Positions 49,976 through 61,300 of a stretch of DNA of 64,000 bases are shown piece by piece. Each line of letters begins with the position of its first letter. Position 1 is the first letter of the stretch. The translations under genes and the position numbers were made by a program. The notes beneath the pieces were generated by a model, which made no database searches, was not told where the DNA came from, and saw only the letters and a program-made list of their open reading frames with translations. The stretch is from Ascoidea rubescens DSM 1968 (Eukaryota; Ascomycota; Saccharomycetes; Ascoideales; Ascoideaceae), in the NCBI RefSeq assembly GCF_001661345.1, contig NW_017962919.1:310001-374000 (forward strand), read 5' to 3'.

Positions 49976-52174
49976 TTATTCTTTTTCAATCTTGAATTTG
50001 ATTAATGTAAAATCATCTCGAATTAAGACAAATTCATTAGATTCTTTCAATAAAAATATTGCAACCATTTTCCTAAATTCTCCTCTATCATCTTTTGTAT
50101 TCTCATTACTATTTTCATTCTCGATATCAATATCAATGTCAATTTCAATCTCATTCTCATCTTTTTGTTTTTCTATACTACTATTTTGTGTTGTTATTAT
50201 AGACCTAAATTTTTCATTTAAATTTATATCTTCAATCCATTTTTTACCCTTTTTCAAATACTTGAAAAACAAAACTTCATTTTCTTCATCATTTTCTTTC
50301 AAAACAGCCATAATTTGATTATATTTATCAAGTTTAAAATCAAGAACAGTTTTAATACCGCCACTATTCTGTTCAAATAAATTAATCTTGCCAGTTAACA
50401 AACTCTTTCTTAAATCCCAAACACTAATAATTGAATCCTCATCCATTGAAAATAACCAAAACCCATTACTTGAAAAATATAATCGTTTTATTGATTTTGC
50501 TTTACTTTCCAAATCATTTGATGATTTTAATATTTCCACAACTTTACCAAATCTAATATCCATGACAATTATTTCATTATTTGCAGTACCAATCCCAATT
50601 AATAAACCATCGATATGAATATCCATACAAGTGGGAAAAATTTCAACATTATCATTATCATTTTCAATATTATCACTTTTAACCAATTTAAATTTGTGAA
50701 CCTCATTTTGATCAAATGAATTGTATAACGATAAAGAATTATCTTCAAATAAAATTAAATAGTAGTTATCCAATAATGGGAATCTTTTAACAGATATGAT
50801 TTTTTTTTTAAAATCAAGTACTTTGGAATAATCATATGAATTTTTAGTGCCACCACTTAAAATTTTCAAAGATTTTGAATTATTAAAAATGACTAAAGGT
50901 TTGTAGTCAAACTCAATATCACTAATATTTTGATTATTTTTAGTATTAATCCATTGAACTGATACAATTGAACTCGTTGAGCTATTTGAATCAAAAATCA
51001 GATTGCTTTCATTAGGATTTATAAAATCTAATAAATTAGACCCAGTTTGATTTGATTTAATATTAAAAGTAATTAATCTGTTGTTTGAATCGAAAATTAA
51101 AATTTTATTATCAGATTCATCATCAAAAGTGATGTCATTTGATGAATATAACCTGATCTTAAAATTATCATGATTTTCATTTATAGTTTTTTCAATAATA
51201 TTAATTTTTAAATTATCAACATCAGTGTGAGTTTTTGATTTTAAACGTTTTGAAGAACTTCTGTGCAAATTAAATAAATATTTACTTGTTGCATCAAATA
51301 ATTTGGTATAATAATCAGGCAAAGTAGTGTCATTAGAATTATTAGTATTAGAATTATTAGAGTTATTTTGAACAGAATATTGATTGTCTTTTCGAACATC
51401 TTTTTGATCGTCTTTTCGAACATCTTCTGGGATATCTTCTGAGATATCCTCCTGAATATCCTCTAGGATAGTCTCTGGAATATTTTTTTCTTTATCTTCC
51501 CGGATATCTCCTGAAATATTCTGTAAAACACTTCCCAGAATATCTTCTTGATTATCCTTTTCTTTATCCTCAGTTTCGACTATATGATAACTGGCAGCTT
51601 CATTTTTGTCCCCATTTATTTTCTCAAAATGAATGTTTGGTTTGTTGTGATTGTTATCAGAATTTTCATCCTTTTTATCCAGATCGTTAATGCTTTGATC
51701 TTCTTCATCCATCTTCTCAAGCTTGTCTCTGAGTTCATGTTCATTCACTGGACGATTATTTAATATGGAGACAAGAGAATTTCTGAGATATTCATTTTGC
51801 TTTCTATATCTGTTTATAACCCTCAATGAGGCGTCGTAGTGATATAAAGAGCTGGAAAGATTTTGTTTATAAAAATCCAACGTTTTTTTTAACTTGAAAT
51901 TTTCCAAGATGACAGAATCAAACTCATTTTGTAAGGTGGATAAAATATTGGGAATCGAATTAAAACTTGGGGGACGGGGAACAACTACATTGGAGTCAAT
52001 TTCCACAGGAGATCTGATCTCTACTAGGTCTTCGACACTGGCTAGCTCGTTGGTAATGGGATCAGTTCCATTCTGTTCGATGTATGTGTGGGCCAAGCTC
52101 TTTTCGTAGACCAAGCGAGACTTCAAAGACAAAACTGGATGCCTGGCTATCTCTCCAGATATCGAACAGTGCAT
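49976..52174 (-). CDS. PRP19: Prp19 U-box E3 ligase / splicing factor with long acidic insertion
   Basis: 732 aa from the ATG at 52174-52172 (MHCSISGEIARHPV); no ATG fits better upstream. The U-box (residues 1-60) keeps VYEKSLAHTYIEQNGTDPIT and SVEDLVEI, the family hallmark. A coiled-coil tetramerisation region follows (about residues 68-130, STLQNEFDSVILENFKLKKT). Residues about 139-320 are an acidic, Asp/Glu/Asn-rich stretch with repeats of the kind DIQEDISEDIPEDV, which is unusually long. The rest is a divergent WD40 propeller (about residues 335-732, for example GKVVEILKSS and SVWDLRKS). Prp19 is the central E3 of the NTC, needed to activate the spliceosome. S. cerevisiae Prp19 has 503 aa, so most of the extra length is the acidic stretch plus enlarged WD loops. 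It is not next to other NTC genes, though PRP46 is in the same window. Confidence 0.92.
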   Translation of the reverse strand: MHCSISGEIARHPVLSLKSRLVYEKSLAHTYIEQNGTDPITNELASVEDLVEIRSPVEIDSNVVVPRPPSFNSIPNILSTLQNEFDSVILENFKLKKTLDFYKQNLSSSLYHYDASLRVINRYRKQNEYLRNSLVSILNNRPVNEHELRDKLEKMDEEDQSINDLDKKDENSDNNHNKPNIHFEKINGDKNEAASYHIVETEDKEKDNQEDILGSVLQNISGDIREDKEKNIPETILEDIQEDISEDIPEDVRKDDQKDVRKDNQYSVQNNSNNSNTNNSNDTTLPDYYTKLFDATSKYLFNLHRSSSKRLKSKTHTDVDNLKINIIEKTINENHDNFKIRLYSSNDITFDDESDNKILIFDSNNRLITFNIKSNQTGSNLLDFINPNESNLIFDSNSSTSSIVSVQWINTKNNQNISDIEFDYKPLVIFNNSKSLKILSGGTKNSYDYSKVLDFKKKIISVKRFPLLDNYYLILFEDNSLSLYNSFDQNEVHKFKLVKSDNIENDNDNVEIFPTCMDIHIDGLLIGIGTANNEIIVMDIRFGKVVEILKSSNDLESKAKSIKRLYFSSNGFWLFSMDEDSIISVWDLRKSLLTGKINLFEQNSGGIKTVLDFKLDKYNQIMAVLKENDEENEVLFFKYLKKGKKWIEDINLNEKFRSIITTQNSSIEKQKDENEIEIDIDIDIENENSNENTKDDRGEFRKMVAIFLLKESNEFVLIRDDFTLIKFKIEKE

Positions 52175-53016
52175 TTCCTCGCTCTTAAGCAGCTCAGCAA
52201 TTGGCAGATACAGAGGTAAAAACAGAGGTAAAACCAGAGATAGAGACAAAAAATGGTTTTGCAGTGAAGGGTGAAAGAATTTTTGCAAAAGTTGGTGATT
52301 TTGCTGACAAAAATGCACGTGATAGAAATTTCCGACTGTTTCTGCTGTTTTTGGTGTTATTGGCAGAGAAACTTGCTTCTCGATGGGTTTTACATAGAGC
52401 GATTCCAGGCAGAAAACAGACCTTGGTTGGTTTATTACTTCTTACAGTTTCAAGGAAAATAGATCAAAAACAGATAAAACACCAAAACTATCTCATGTTA
52501 TAATTCAAAAAAAATAAAGCTAACCACACAAAGAATAAAAAAAAACAAATATAGTAGAGATAATGTTAATTTACATCCAAATGCACTTCATCTATTTGGT
52601 TTTTTTCTTTTAATTTAAAGATTTTTCAATTTTTTTAGGATTTTTTAGGATTTTAAAATTTTTTTTTGATTATTAAATGATATTAAAAAATATTATATCT
52701 AATTTTTCAACTAAATAAATGCGCTCATTAACAGCATTCAACGTGATTTCGATTTTATGTTCATCATCATTTTAATTCATTTCATTTCCATTTTAATTAA
52801 TTGAAATTTTAACTTTTTTTTTGAAATTTTAACCTTTTTTTCTGATTTTTTAAAGATTATATATTATTTAAAATTGTATTTATCATTACTTGATTTTTGA
52901 TTTTTAATTTTTAATTTGATTTGATTTTTTAATTTTTTTGATATTGATTATTGACTATTGACTGTTGATTTTTATTATAACATTGTAATTATATATCGCA
53001 AAACATAGTTTTGCAT
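52175..53016. other. Intergenic region upstream of PRP19 and downstream of PAB1
   Basis: About 840 bases of very AT-rich DNA with long T runs, holding the PRP19 promoter and the PAB1 3' end. A 100-codon plus-strand frame from 52201 has no ATG start and no known match, so it is not called. Confidence 0.45.
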
Positions 53017-55239
53017 TTAATTTTGAATATTAGAATTTTCATTTGATTTTTTAAAATCTTGATAAGCAGCTAAAGCTTCTTCAAAATGAGATTTGAAAAT
53101 GTCATCGTTTTCTAAAATCTGAACAATTTCTTTATTGTCCAAGTCTAAAATCATACCAGTAATTTTACCTGCAGCTTCTTCATCGTTTTGAACCTTACCA
53201 GTGCTTATAACCTTGGCATATAATTCTTCACCTAAAAATCTCTTTTGTTGGTCTAATGGATAGTTATTTAAAATAGCTTGATGGTTTGGCTGGTTGAGAA
53301 TTGGTCCACCCATTCTGACATTATTGTTGTTGTTTTTCAACCCTTGTGGGTTCAAATTTTGTTGTTGTTGTTGTTGTTGTTGCTGTTGTTGTTGTTGCTG
53401 CTGATTGGGGAAATAGGTTTGATTGTTGCCATTTCTAACGACCATTTGTGGGTTTGGTTGATTTTGATTAAAGTCATTAAATGGTGATCCGCCGTTGTTG
53501 CCATTGTTTGGTGGGAGGTTATACATTGGAATTGGTTGACCATTTGGAACAGCTCTTGCCCATTGAGTTTGTTGTGGTGGTGGTGGTGGGATACCTTGTG
53601 GTAAAACTAACTGGGTGTTTGGACCTGGTGATGCAACAAATGGACCCCTACCGAGAAATTGTTGAGGAGCACCTTGGCCATAAAACATTGGGGGAATAAA
53701 TTGATTATTTAAACCACCAGCGTTAGCGCCAGCTGCAACAGCAGCTTGTTGCATTCTGACTCTATTTCTTGCTTCGATTTGTTGGCTTAATTGAGCACGT
53801 CTAACATCCTTACGTTGAGCTAATGCAACATAAAGAGGTTTACCCCAAACCATCTTTTGGTTCATTTCAGAGACAGCCTTCGAAGCTTCTTCAGGAGAAG
53901 AAAAACAAACAAACCCAAAACCTTTGGATTTGCCCTTTTCATCCACCATAATTCTCGATGAGGTTATAGTACCAAAAACAGCAAATTCCGATCTTAATTG
54001 GTCGTCGGAAATATTATCATCAATGTTTTTAATAAAAAGGTTGACACCTTGATATTTTGTGATTTTTTCTAATCTTGATTGTTCGTGTTGTTTTTTCAAT
54101 TCATCAACCCTTTCTCTCTTTTTTTGAGCTCTACCAACGTAAAGAGTTTTACCATGGAATTCTTTATTGTTAAGAGATTCAACAGCTTTCAAAGCGTCTT
54201 GGTGGTTTTCAAAATTAACAAAACCAAAACCCTTCAAGTTGCCATCGGGATTTCTTTCTAAAGATATAGAAGTTATAGTGCCAAAGGCATTAAATAACTT
54301 GTTGAAATCTTCATCAGAGGTTTCAGGCTCAATGTTTTTAACATAAACGTTTGTGAAATTGGCCTTCATTGATTCAAATTTGCTTTCTCTATCTTTTCTG
54401 GAAATGTGGTAAGCGACGTAGACTTCGTTATTGTTTAACAACATACCATTAACACTTTCTATAGCATTTCTAGCAGCTTCATCGTTTTCATAATGAACGA
54501 AACCAAAACCCTTTGAGTTACCAAATTCATCGGTAGCAACTTTGCAAGATAAAATTTTACCAAAAGCAGAAAATGTGTCGTGAAGAGCTTTGTTATCAAT
54601 AGCAGGATCCAAGTTTTTGATAAAGATATTAGCACTGCCATCCCTTCTTTTTGATGGGTCTCTTTGAGACCACATAATTCTACAAGGTCTGTTTTTGATA
54701 AGAGAATAATTTAGTTGTTCCATGGCCACTTCAGCGTCTTTAGTGAATTGGAAATTAACATATGCATAGCCTAACGATCTCTTTGTAACAGCGTCTCTAC
54801 AAACTCTGATGGAGGTGACTTGTCCAATTGATGAAAAGACCTCGAATAAAGTGGCTTCGTTGACCGATGGGTCCAACTCACCAACGTAGAGAGAGGCAGA
54901 GCTTTCAGGCATTGTAGGAGTAATTGAACCAGAAACTGAGCCAGCAGCAGAGGATGGAGAAGAAGTAATGACGGTATTAGCAGGGTTTGAATTTGAATTT
55001 GAATTTGAATTTGAATTTGATGAAGTATCATTATCATTAATATTGGCGCTAGTAACAGGAACAGCAGGGGCAGAAGGGGCAGAAGGGGCAGAAGAAGTAG
55101 CAGGAACAGTGGCGCCAGAAGCATTACTATTGGCTTTGGATGGAGAAGAAGTAGTGGAAGAAGTGTTGGCGTTATTTGATTTAGGGTCAGAGATTAACAA
55201 GCTCTCAACAGCCTTATCTAATTGATCCATATCAGACAT
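53017..55239 (-). CDS. PAB1: Poly(A)-binding protein Pab1
   Basis: 740 aa, longer than most because of an Asn/Ser/Ala-rich N-terminus of about 110 residues with a run of Ser-Asn pairs. Four RRMs follow at about residues 115-193 ([18 protein letters not shown]), 203-280 ([17 protein letters not shown]), 296-373 ([18 protein letters not shown]) and 399-476 ([18 protein letters not shown]). Each keeps its RNP1 and RNP2 motifs. A Pro/Gln/Asn-rich linker with a Gln run follows. The C-terminal MLLE domain, which binds PAM2 peptides, is at about residues 665-730 ([22 protein letters not shown]). Pab1 coats poly(A) tails, bridges to eIF4G and controls deadenylation. The leader just before the ATG is pyrimidine-rich rather than A-rich. 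The family and domain order leave no doubt. Confidence 0.98.
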   Translation of the reverse strand: MSDMDQLDKAVESLLISDPKSNNANTSSTTSSPSKANSNASGATVPATSSAPSAPSAPAVPVTSANINDNDTSSNSNSNSNSNSNPANTVITSSPSSAAGSVSGSITPTMPESSASLYVGELDPSVNEATLFEVFSSIGQVTSIRVCRDAVTKRSLGYAYVNFQFTKDAEVAMEQLNYSLIKNRPCRIMWSQRDPSKRRDGSANIFIKNLDPAIDNKALHDTFSAFGKILSCKVATDEFGNSKGFGFVHYENDEAARNAIESVNGMLLNNNEVYVAYHISRKDRESKFESMKANFTNVYVKNIEPETSDEDFNKLFNAFGTITSISLERNPDGNLKGFGFVNFENHQDALKAVESLNNKEFHGKTLYVGRAQKKRERVDELKKQHEQSRLEKITKYQGVNLFIKNIDDNISDDQLRSEFAVFGTITSSRIMVDEKGKSKGFGFVCFSSPEEASKAVSEMNQKMVWGKPLYVALAQRKDVRRAQLSQQIEARNRVRMQQAAVAAGANAGGLNNQFIPPMFYGQGAPQQFLGRGPFVASPGPNTQLVLPQGIPPPPPQQTQWARAVPNGQPIPMYNLPPNNGNNGGSPFNDFNQNQPNPQMVVRNGNNQTYFPNQQQQQQQQQQQQQQQNLNPQGLKNNNNNVRMGGPILNQPNHQAILNNYPLDQQKRFLGEELYAKVISTGKVQNDEEAAGKITGMILDLDNKEIVQILENDDIFKSHFEEALAAYQDFKKSNENSNIQN

Positions 55240-56056
55240 TTTGAAGAAATGGTTAATGGCAGGTAGGAAAGTAAGAAAAGAAGTGGGGGAAAGAAAAGTA
55301 AAAAAAGGTATATAGTATAATTGAGGTATATAAGAAAAAGAATAGAGAAGTTTTTGTGTGTAAACAATTCTGATTTTTATATCCTTATTTTTATGTGGTT
55401 CTTGAGATTTTTCACTTTTTTACCCTTTAAAAAAATTTAAAAGAAAATCCAAAATAAAAAAACAAAAAACGAAAAAAAATTTTCCCTTTTTGAAGTCACG
55501 TGCCTGAACAACGAATGTGTGTTTGAACACGTGAATGCTATTATCTGCAGGTCGGAAGTGAAGAATGCTGCCCTCGGACTGTTCTGCGTTTCTCGGATCT
55601 GGTATAAGAAGAACCATAGGGCTGGATCTGAACCTTATGTGCTTTGATCACGTGTTGATTTCCGGTGAAATGTTTGAATCGAGTAAAGTTCCGATTTTCC
55701 TTCCGTAGCGAAGGGAGATATTATCTCTTTATACTAAGTGTGTGGCCGAATAAAGCCAGTTTTACTGAATGCACAGCTTGTTTTACTGTGTTGATTTTCA
55801 TTCTTTCCAAACAGATCGAACTACTACAGGAGCTTTAAATGTGCTGGAGGTAAACCACACAAATTGTTTCGGGTAAAGCCGGAATACATCCAGCATACAT
55901 GGTGTGTATATTTGAAATTATCGTTTTGAGTTGGATTAGTTGAAACATCCAACACCCACTCAGTGCTATTCAATGGACTTTTCATTTTTAGTTTTCATCA
56001 GAACCTCGTTCTAGAGTTTATCTTCCATCACACCTTCCATCACATCTTTCATCACA
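55240..56056. promoter_or_regulatory. Divergent intergenic region with three CACGTG boxes
   Basis: About 820 bases between PAB1 and the RNase H1-like gene. CACGTG occurs at 55497-55502 (in GTCACGTG), 55528-55533 and 55649-55654 (in ATCACGTG). These are Cbf1/Tye7-like E-boxes clustered within 160 bp. A purine-rich stretch precedes the PAB1 start on this strand, so the PAB1 leader is pyrimidine-rich. No other gene is seen. Confidence 0.55.
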
Positions 56057-56815
56057 ATGGAGAAGTATTATGTTGTGAGAAGGGGTATGTGACACCTGGA
56101 ACTATCGAAGCTCTGTATCAGTTGAATTAATAGGTTATCTGTTTTATTAGGCCACAATCCAGGAATCTATTCTAATTACCAAGCCTGTCAAAACCAGCTC
56201 AGGGGCTACTCTAATAACGAATTCAGGAGGTTTTATGACTACCAAAAAGCCTATGATTACTACAGTTCCAAGATATATGTGGACGACTATACCAGAGCTG
56301 TCTTTGATACTGGCAAAGTGAAGTCAATTAACCAAGACGATCTTTTAGCAGCATATGGCTGTTTTTTCGGTGAATATGATTCTAGTAATGAGCCAGGAAT
56401 AGTTCGTGGAGCACAGTCTCATCAAAGAGCCAATTTGATGGCTATTATGAAGGCTTTAAGCAAGATCGATGAAGAAATTAGTGAATAGGAGCGTGGATAT
56501 TTGAATTATGACATACCTCGGTACCATATCTATACCAAGAACAGATATTCGTTAAATTGTTTAAATAAATGGAAATGGTTTAAAAATGGATGGCGAACAT
56601 CTAATGGCCGGAATGTGAAAAACCAGGATATTATCCAAAGATGTTTATATTTAATTGATTCGATCAATGATTTTTACGACGATCGAGGCTGGTACGATAT
56701 TGAAATTTCTTACAACGACGAATCCAGAAATGTCTTTGAATATGCTGAAAATGAAGCATTATCATCTGCTGGCAACGCACTCGATGAAGAATTGGAGAAT
56801 TATTTATATTCTTGA
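56057..56815 (+). pseudogene. RNase H1-like gene with in-frame stop and lost active-site residues
   Basis: Exon 1 is 56057-56084 (MEKYYVVRR). A 66-nt intron follows (56085-56150, GTATGT to TTAG), then exon 2. The N-terminal hybrid-binding domain is well kept (HNPGIYSNYQACQNQLRGYS, then FRRFYDYQKAYDYY), as in Rnh1, which removes RNA from RNA:DNA hybrids. The RNase H fold can be followed (YGCFFGEYDSSNEPG, SHQRANLMAIMKAL), but a TAG at 56486-56488 interrupts it. The same frame then stays open to 56815 and still looks like RNase H1 (WKWFKNGWRTSNGRNVKNQD). The residue that should be the catalytic Glu in the RAEL motif is Asn (RANL), and the Asp of the YTDS motif is Lys (YTKN). So it cannot be a normal nuclease with or without the stop. 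The upstream product would be 121 aa, essentially the hybrid-binding domain plus part of the fold. It may be a decaying paralogue or a repurposed hybrid-binding protein. Confidence 0.75.
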
Positions 56816-57038
56816 CCTTTTGTTGTTTTTTCGTAATGGTGTGTAATATGTTTGTTGCATAAAAAAAGAAAGAAACAAAACAAAACAGAAGTTGTTGGTA
56901 GTTTCTGCTCCAGCTTTATTAGGAAAACCACAGAACGAAATATAATATAATATAGTATAGTATAGTATAGTGTAAACATAGCGAGATCAGTGATAATAAC
57001 AGTGCAATACCTGTTAATGAGACATTTATTGAGGCTAC

Positions 57039-58031
57039 TTAGGAAAATCTTCCCTGGCCGTAGATAAGAGAAGAAGTATCGTCGTCTACATTTCCCAAGC
57101 TGAAGGGTAGCTTGTTACTAGTAGAAAATGTTTTATAACTGGGATCCAATGGAAGAAGCTTTTCAAAGTTCAATTTGAACCGGTTGTACTTTGTCAATAC
57201 AACAGGGTTGATCTTGACTTTTTTGTCTTGTAAAATGGATATCAACGTGTCAACCAAGTAAATCAACGAGTAGAAAACTGTTCTTTGGCTCTTAATGCTC
57301 TCCAACTTGATAAACCATAATTGTAAAAAAAACACCAATTGATAGAAATGGTGGTTTATAAACACTGATTGCAAGAAAATTATCGGAATTAGTACAAAGA
57401 AATCAATGTGTGAACAGATGATTCTCGATGGCTTTTCAAAAAACTTCAACAATGGTATCAAGTGTCTGGATATCGAATAGTCTCGGAACACTTCCTTCAC
57501 CAAGTAGTTCATCAAATTGAGCAAGCTAAACAATCCAAAGGGTAGTATCTTGAAAAAACTCATGGGACTGAAAAGATAAAGAAAACTGGTAGCCAAAAAC
57601 AAAAAGTTCTCTGATCTGACCAAGTCGTTGACCGAAATCAACTTGGAAAAGTTGGAGTATACGTTAACACTCTGGTTCTTTCTGACTATCAACAAGTATC
57701 GACGGATTATCACTGTTGAGTAGGTTATAATGCACCCAATGAAGCTGAAGGTGTACCAGATCATGGGCAATGGAGACCTCGAGAGCATTGTGGCAAAATA
57801 TAGTAGGAAGCCCATCAAGGCTAGCGAGTGCCCAGTTATCCAAAAGTACTTCAATATAACATCTGCGTCTGGGAGCTCATTGAGCATCTGCTGAAAAGTC
57901 TTCTTTGGTTTGGCCACTTTTTTCACCTTGGGTGGTTTGATGGGAGGGGCCTTTGGTGGTTTGATGGGAATGGAATTGACCTTGAGTGGGACCTTGGGTG
58001 GTTTTCCCTTGAGATCAACCTTCGATGACAT
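57039..58031 (-). CDS. POM33/TMEM33-family nuclear-envelope/ER membrane protein
   Basis: 330 aa. The N-terminal 45 residues are a Pro/Lys-rich cytosolic tail with repeated IKPPK and PPKAPP motifs. Then come several hydrophobic segments: about residues 62-85 (YFWITGHSLALMGFLLYFAT), 90-110, 145-165 and 165-180. A long hydrophobic region follows at about residues 212-245. Segments such as LVRSENFLFLATSFLYLFSP followed by ILPFGLFSLLNLMNYL match the POM33/PER33/TMEM33 (Tts1) family pattern. These proteins shape tubular ER and help distribute nuclear pores. The C-terminal stretch (LDPSYKTFSTSNKLPFSLGN) is soluble and could carry an amphipathic helix as in Pom33. The name is by family; I cannot tell POM33 from PER33. 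Confidence 0.7.
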   Translation of the reverse strand: MSSKVDLKGKPPKVPLKVNSIPIKPPKAPPIKPPKVKKVAKPKKTFQQMLNELPDADVILKYFWITGHSLALMGFLLYFATMLSRSPLPMIWYTFSFIGCIITYSTVIIRRYLLIVRKNQSVNVYSNFSKLISVNDLVRSENFLFLATSFLYLFSPMSFFKILPFGLFSLLNLMNYLVKEVFRDYSISRHLIPLLKFFEKPSRIICSHIDFFVLIPIIFLQSVFINHHFYQLVFFLQLWFIKLESIKSQRTVFYSLIYLVDTLISILQDKKVKINPVVLTKYNRFKLNFEKLLPLDPSYKTFSTSNKLPFSLGNVDDDTSSLIYGQGRFS

Positions 58032-58389
58032 GTCTTGTATGTCTTATGGTGGAGCACTCTAGTCTGAGGTGTGTATGCTGCAGTGTCCTATGGTATATGA
58101 TAATGCAGTGCGATATAATCCTCCAGAGGGAAGCTGAAGTAGATCTGTCTCTGTTTTGTATTTATATTGCTTTTCTACTGTCTTTTCTACTGTCTTTTCT
58201 ACTGCCTTTCCGATGCTTTTACACTGCCTTTTCTACTGCGCTTTTATACCGAAGGTTTCATCTGATCTGTGTTTACTTTTGCACTTCGTTTACACAGCAT
58301 TATTTACAGATTATCAACATGAATTCCCTTGATCTTGCTATTCGTGCTATCAACTGTTGTCTTCGTTGTCACTTCTATTCATAGCCCCA
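58032..58389. other. Intergenic region between two minus-strand genes
   Basis: About 360 bases upstream of the POM33-like gene and downstream of the next one. A TTTTCTACTGTC repeat lies at 58170-58205. No gene is recognised. Confidence 0.4.
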
Positions 58390-61300
58390 TCAGACAATGC
58401 CCAACTTTCTGCAAATGTCCCTGCACTTCAGCTGGAACATTCTATCTTCTTCAGCTGTCCCAAATCTTCTATCAAACTCTTCTAGAATACCACCAATGGC
58501 CTTTCTGCTGTTGTCTTTCAATCCTCCCACCTTCTCCAAGTTGCAATGCACTATTCCAACTATAAAGTAATAATCAATATAGTTCAATCCATCTGGAATT
58601 CTATTCTGGAAGTAGTACATCAATATGCTTACCAAAAACTGCAAGTCTTTATTTCCATATGCCCCTCTTATCAAATATTTGTAACTCTCTTTGTCTAGTT
58701 CCAAATCAATCCCCAGCTTCTCAGTGTCCATGGTTTCAATCTTCCACATCGCTCTCTCAAAGCCAAATCTACTTCTGTCCATATTCAAACTTGATGCCAA
58801 AAAGTAATTGAGTAAAAATGTATTGAATTTTTTATTGCCTTTCATGAAAAACTCCTCTCTCTCCTTTAAATCAAAAAACATTCTTTTTAATATCATAATA
58901 TCATTTAAATTGATAATCTTACTCTCTTCTCGAAATTTGGCCATTGTCAATTTGCTCAATCTAACCCGTTTATTCCATGTGCTTTTAATGTATAATTGTC
59001 TTTTTATCTCACTTTTTCTCTTTATTTCCATTCTAATTCTTCTTATTCTTGAATTGACCTTTGTTGCATGCTTGATTGACTGAGATAATTTCATTGATTC
59101 AATTGACCCCAATGCCCCCAATTTTTCCATCCGTTTATTCAATGCTAACTCTGCTTTTAATATCAAATGTTGATTCATCATTATTTCTTCATCTGATACA
59201 TTGAATGTTTTTATTCGCTTTTTCCTCAAAGCTTGTCTCGATTTTATCTCATTTTCATCCAATCCTATTTCTTTTAATTTTCTAGCTCTGGACAATCTTT
59301 TGAACATTATTTTCTCTCTCACTTTATCTTTGAAAATTTTCAATTTAATCATTTTCCTTTTCCATTCACTGCTAAATATCACATTTTTATCTTTATTTTC
59401 CATCTCGATGTGATTTTTCTTATTGATATATTTGCCCAGGTCATCATTCTTATCTCCAGTGTCCCCATGTTTATTCTCACCATAAATCATTTCTTTTTTT
59501 GCTTTATTAATTAATTTTTCCTTTTTATTAATCATTCTTTTCTCTTGATTTTTATTTTCACTAATCATATCATTTACCATATTCTGATTTTTAATGTTAA
59601 CTTTAAAAGTATTTTCAGTATTTTCAGTATTTTTAGTATTTTTAGTATTTTTAGTATTGCTAGTATTGCTAGTATTTCTAGTATTTCTAGTATTTCTAAT
59701 ATTTCTAGTATTTCTAGTATTTCCAGTACTTTTTTTTTCTGTCATTGACTTGAGATTTTTAGAATTATTCAATTCATTGAAATTTCCATCTGGAATTTCT
59801 TCGTTCTTTGCTTTTTTTAAAAACTCGGGCTCAATTTCTTCTTTGCCTTCAATCAATCTTTGATTCTTATATTTGACTTCGTCCACTTTGGTCTCATAGC
59901 CATTATATTCACATTGATTTTCATGACTACTGATTTCAATATTTTCTTTTTCTATCAAGGATTTTGTTTCAATATTTTCAATTTTCTCATTTTGAGATTT
60001 AAGAATTTCAGTTTTACTATGATCATGATCATGGTTTTGATGTTGATATTGATGTTGATTTTTATGTTGGTTTTGATTTGGAAATTTAACTTTTTCTCTA
60101 TTTTCCAAATTATTATTAGTAAATTCATAAAGATCGTCGTGATAAAAATCTTCATTATTAGATTCAAGTGAACTGATTATTTTTTTCCTTTTCAATTCAT
60201 TCATTTGCTCCCTTAAGTTTCGCTTTAATAACTTCTTATCATATTTTTTTTCTTTAAACGTTTTTTTTAATGTCAATGGGAAATCATTAACTTGATAATT
60301 AAACTCGTTTTTCGAATAAATTAAATTTTTCTTTAATTTTCTAAATAAATCCTTATGATTTTGAGCTTTTATTGAACCTATCAAATCGGTTTTAAGTAAA
60401 AACAATTGGTTATTAATACTGTTTAAATTATTATTATCATTTAAATTATCATTATTATTATCATTTAAATTATTATTATTATTATTATTATCAATTGATT
60501 TCTCTTGAAAAAATTTAATAATTGATTCAATTATTTTATAATTTGAATTGAATTTAGATGATTCCGAAATCCTTAAAAGAGATCCATTATCAATATATAT
60601 TTTGCCATTGATTATAAACTCATTGAAAAACCATTGTGATAATATATCATCAACGGGTAGTAGTTTATTTTTATAATGGTGAATGAATGTTGTCGATAGA
60701 GAATAATTTAAATGTTTTGAGAGTTTAATTAATTTAAAAGTCGGATAAATCAAGTCATTATTGACAAAATTTGTTAATATGATTTCTAAAGTTAGTGGAA
60801 AAACTGAAAACAAATTATTGTTTAAATTAATTTTATCAGAAGTGGTGAGGTTATTGTTATGAATTGAATTATAATAGTCTTGCTCTAATAATTTGACAGT
60901 GTATTTGTATACAATTTCATTACAATTTAAAACCGAATTTAATTGTAAAAATAAATTCAAATTGAAAAGTTTTAAAATGTGGTTTTCATTTTCAATTTTG
61001 TTTGAATTGTTATCAATATCTTTATGGTAATTATCATAATTGACACTTTCAAAATTCATTAGCTGTTGAAGTGATTGGATCAAATTTTCTCTAAAAATCA
61101 AGATCTTCTGGTGGTCATTAATTTTAGATAATTTAATTTGAATAGTTTTAATTAAAATCTGGTAAATATCATTCAAGATGGATAAATTATTGATTAGGAT
61201 ATGATTTTTCAAGTTTTGTATTAATAGGATGTAATTTTTAATAAAGATGAGAAAATTGGGATCGTCGTGATCTATAAGGATATTGTTGTGAAGATTAGTT

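Noticed and set aside
52201-52503. 100-codon plus-strand frame upstream of PRP19
   Set aside because: It begins at TTG, has no ATG start, and no family is recognised; it overlaps only the PRP19 leader and promoter.
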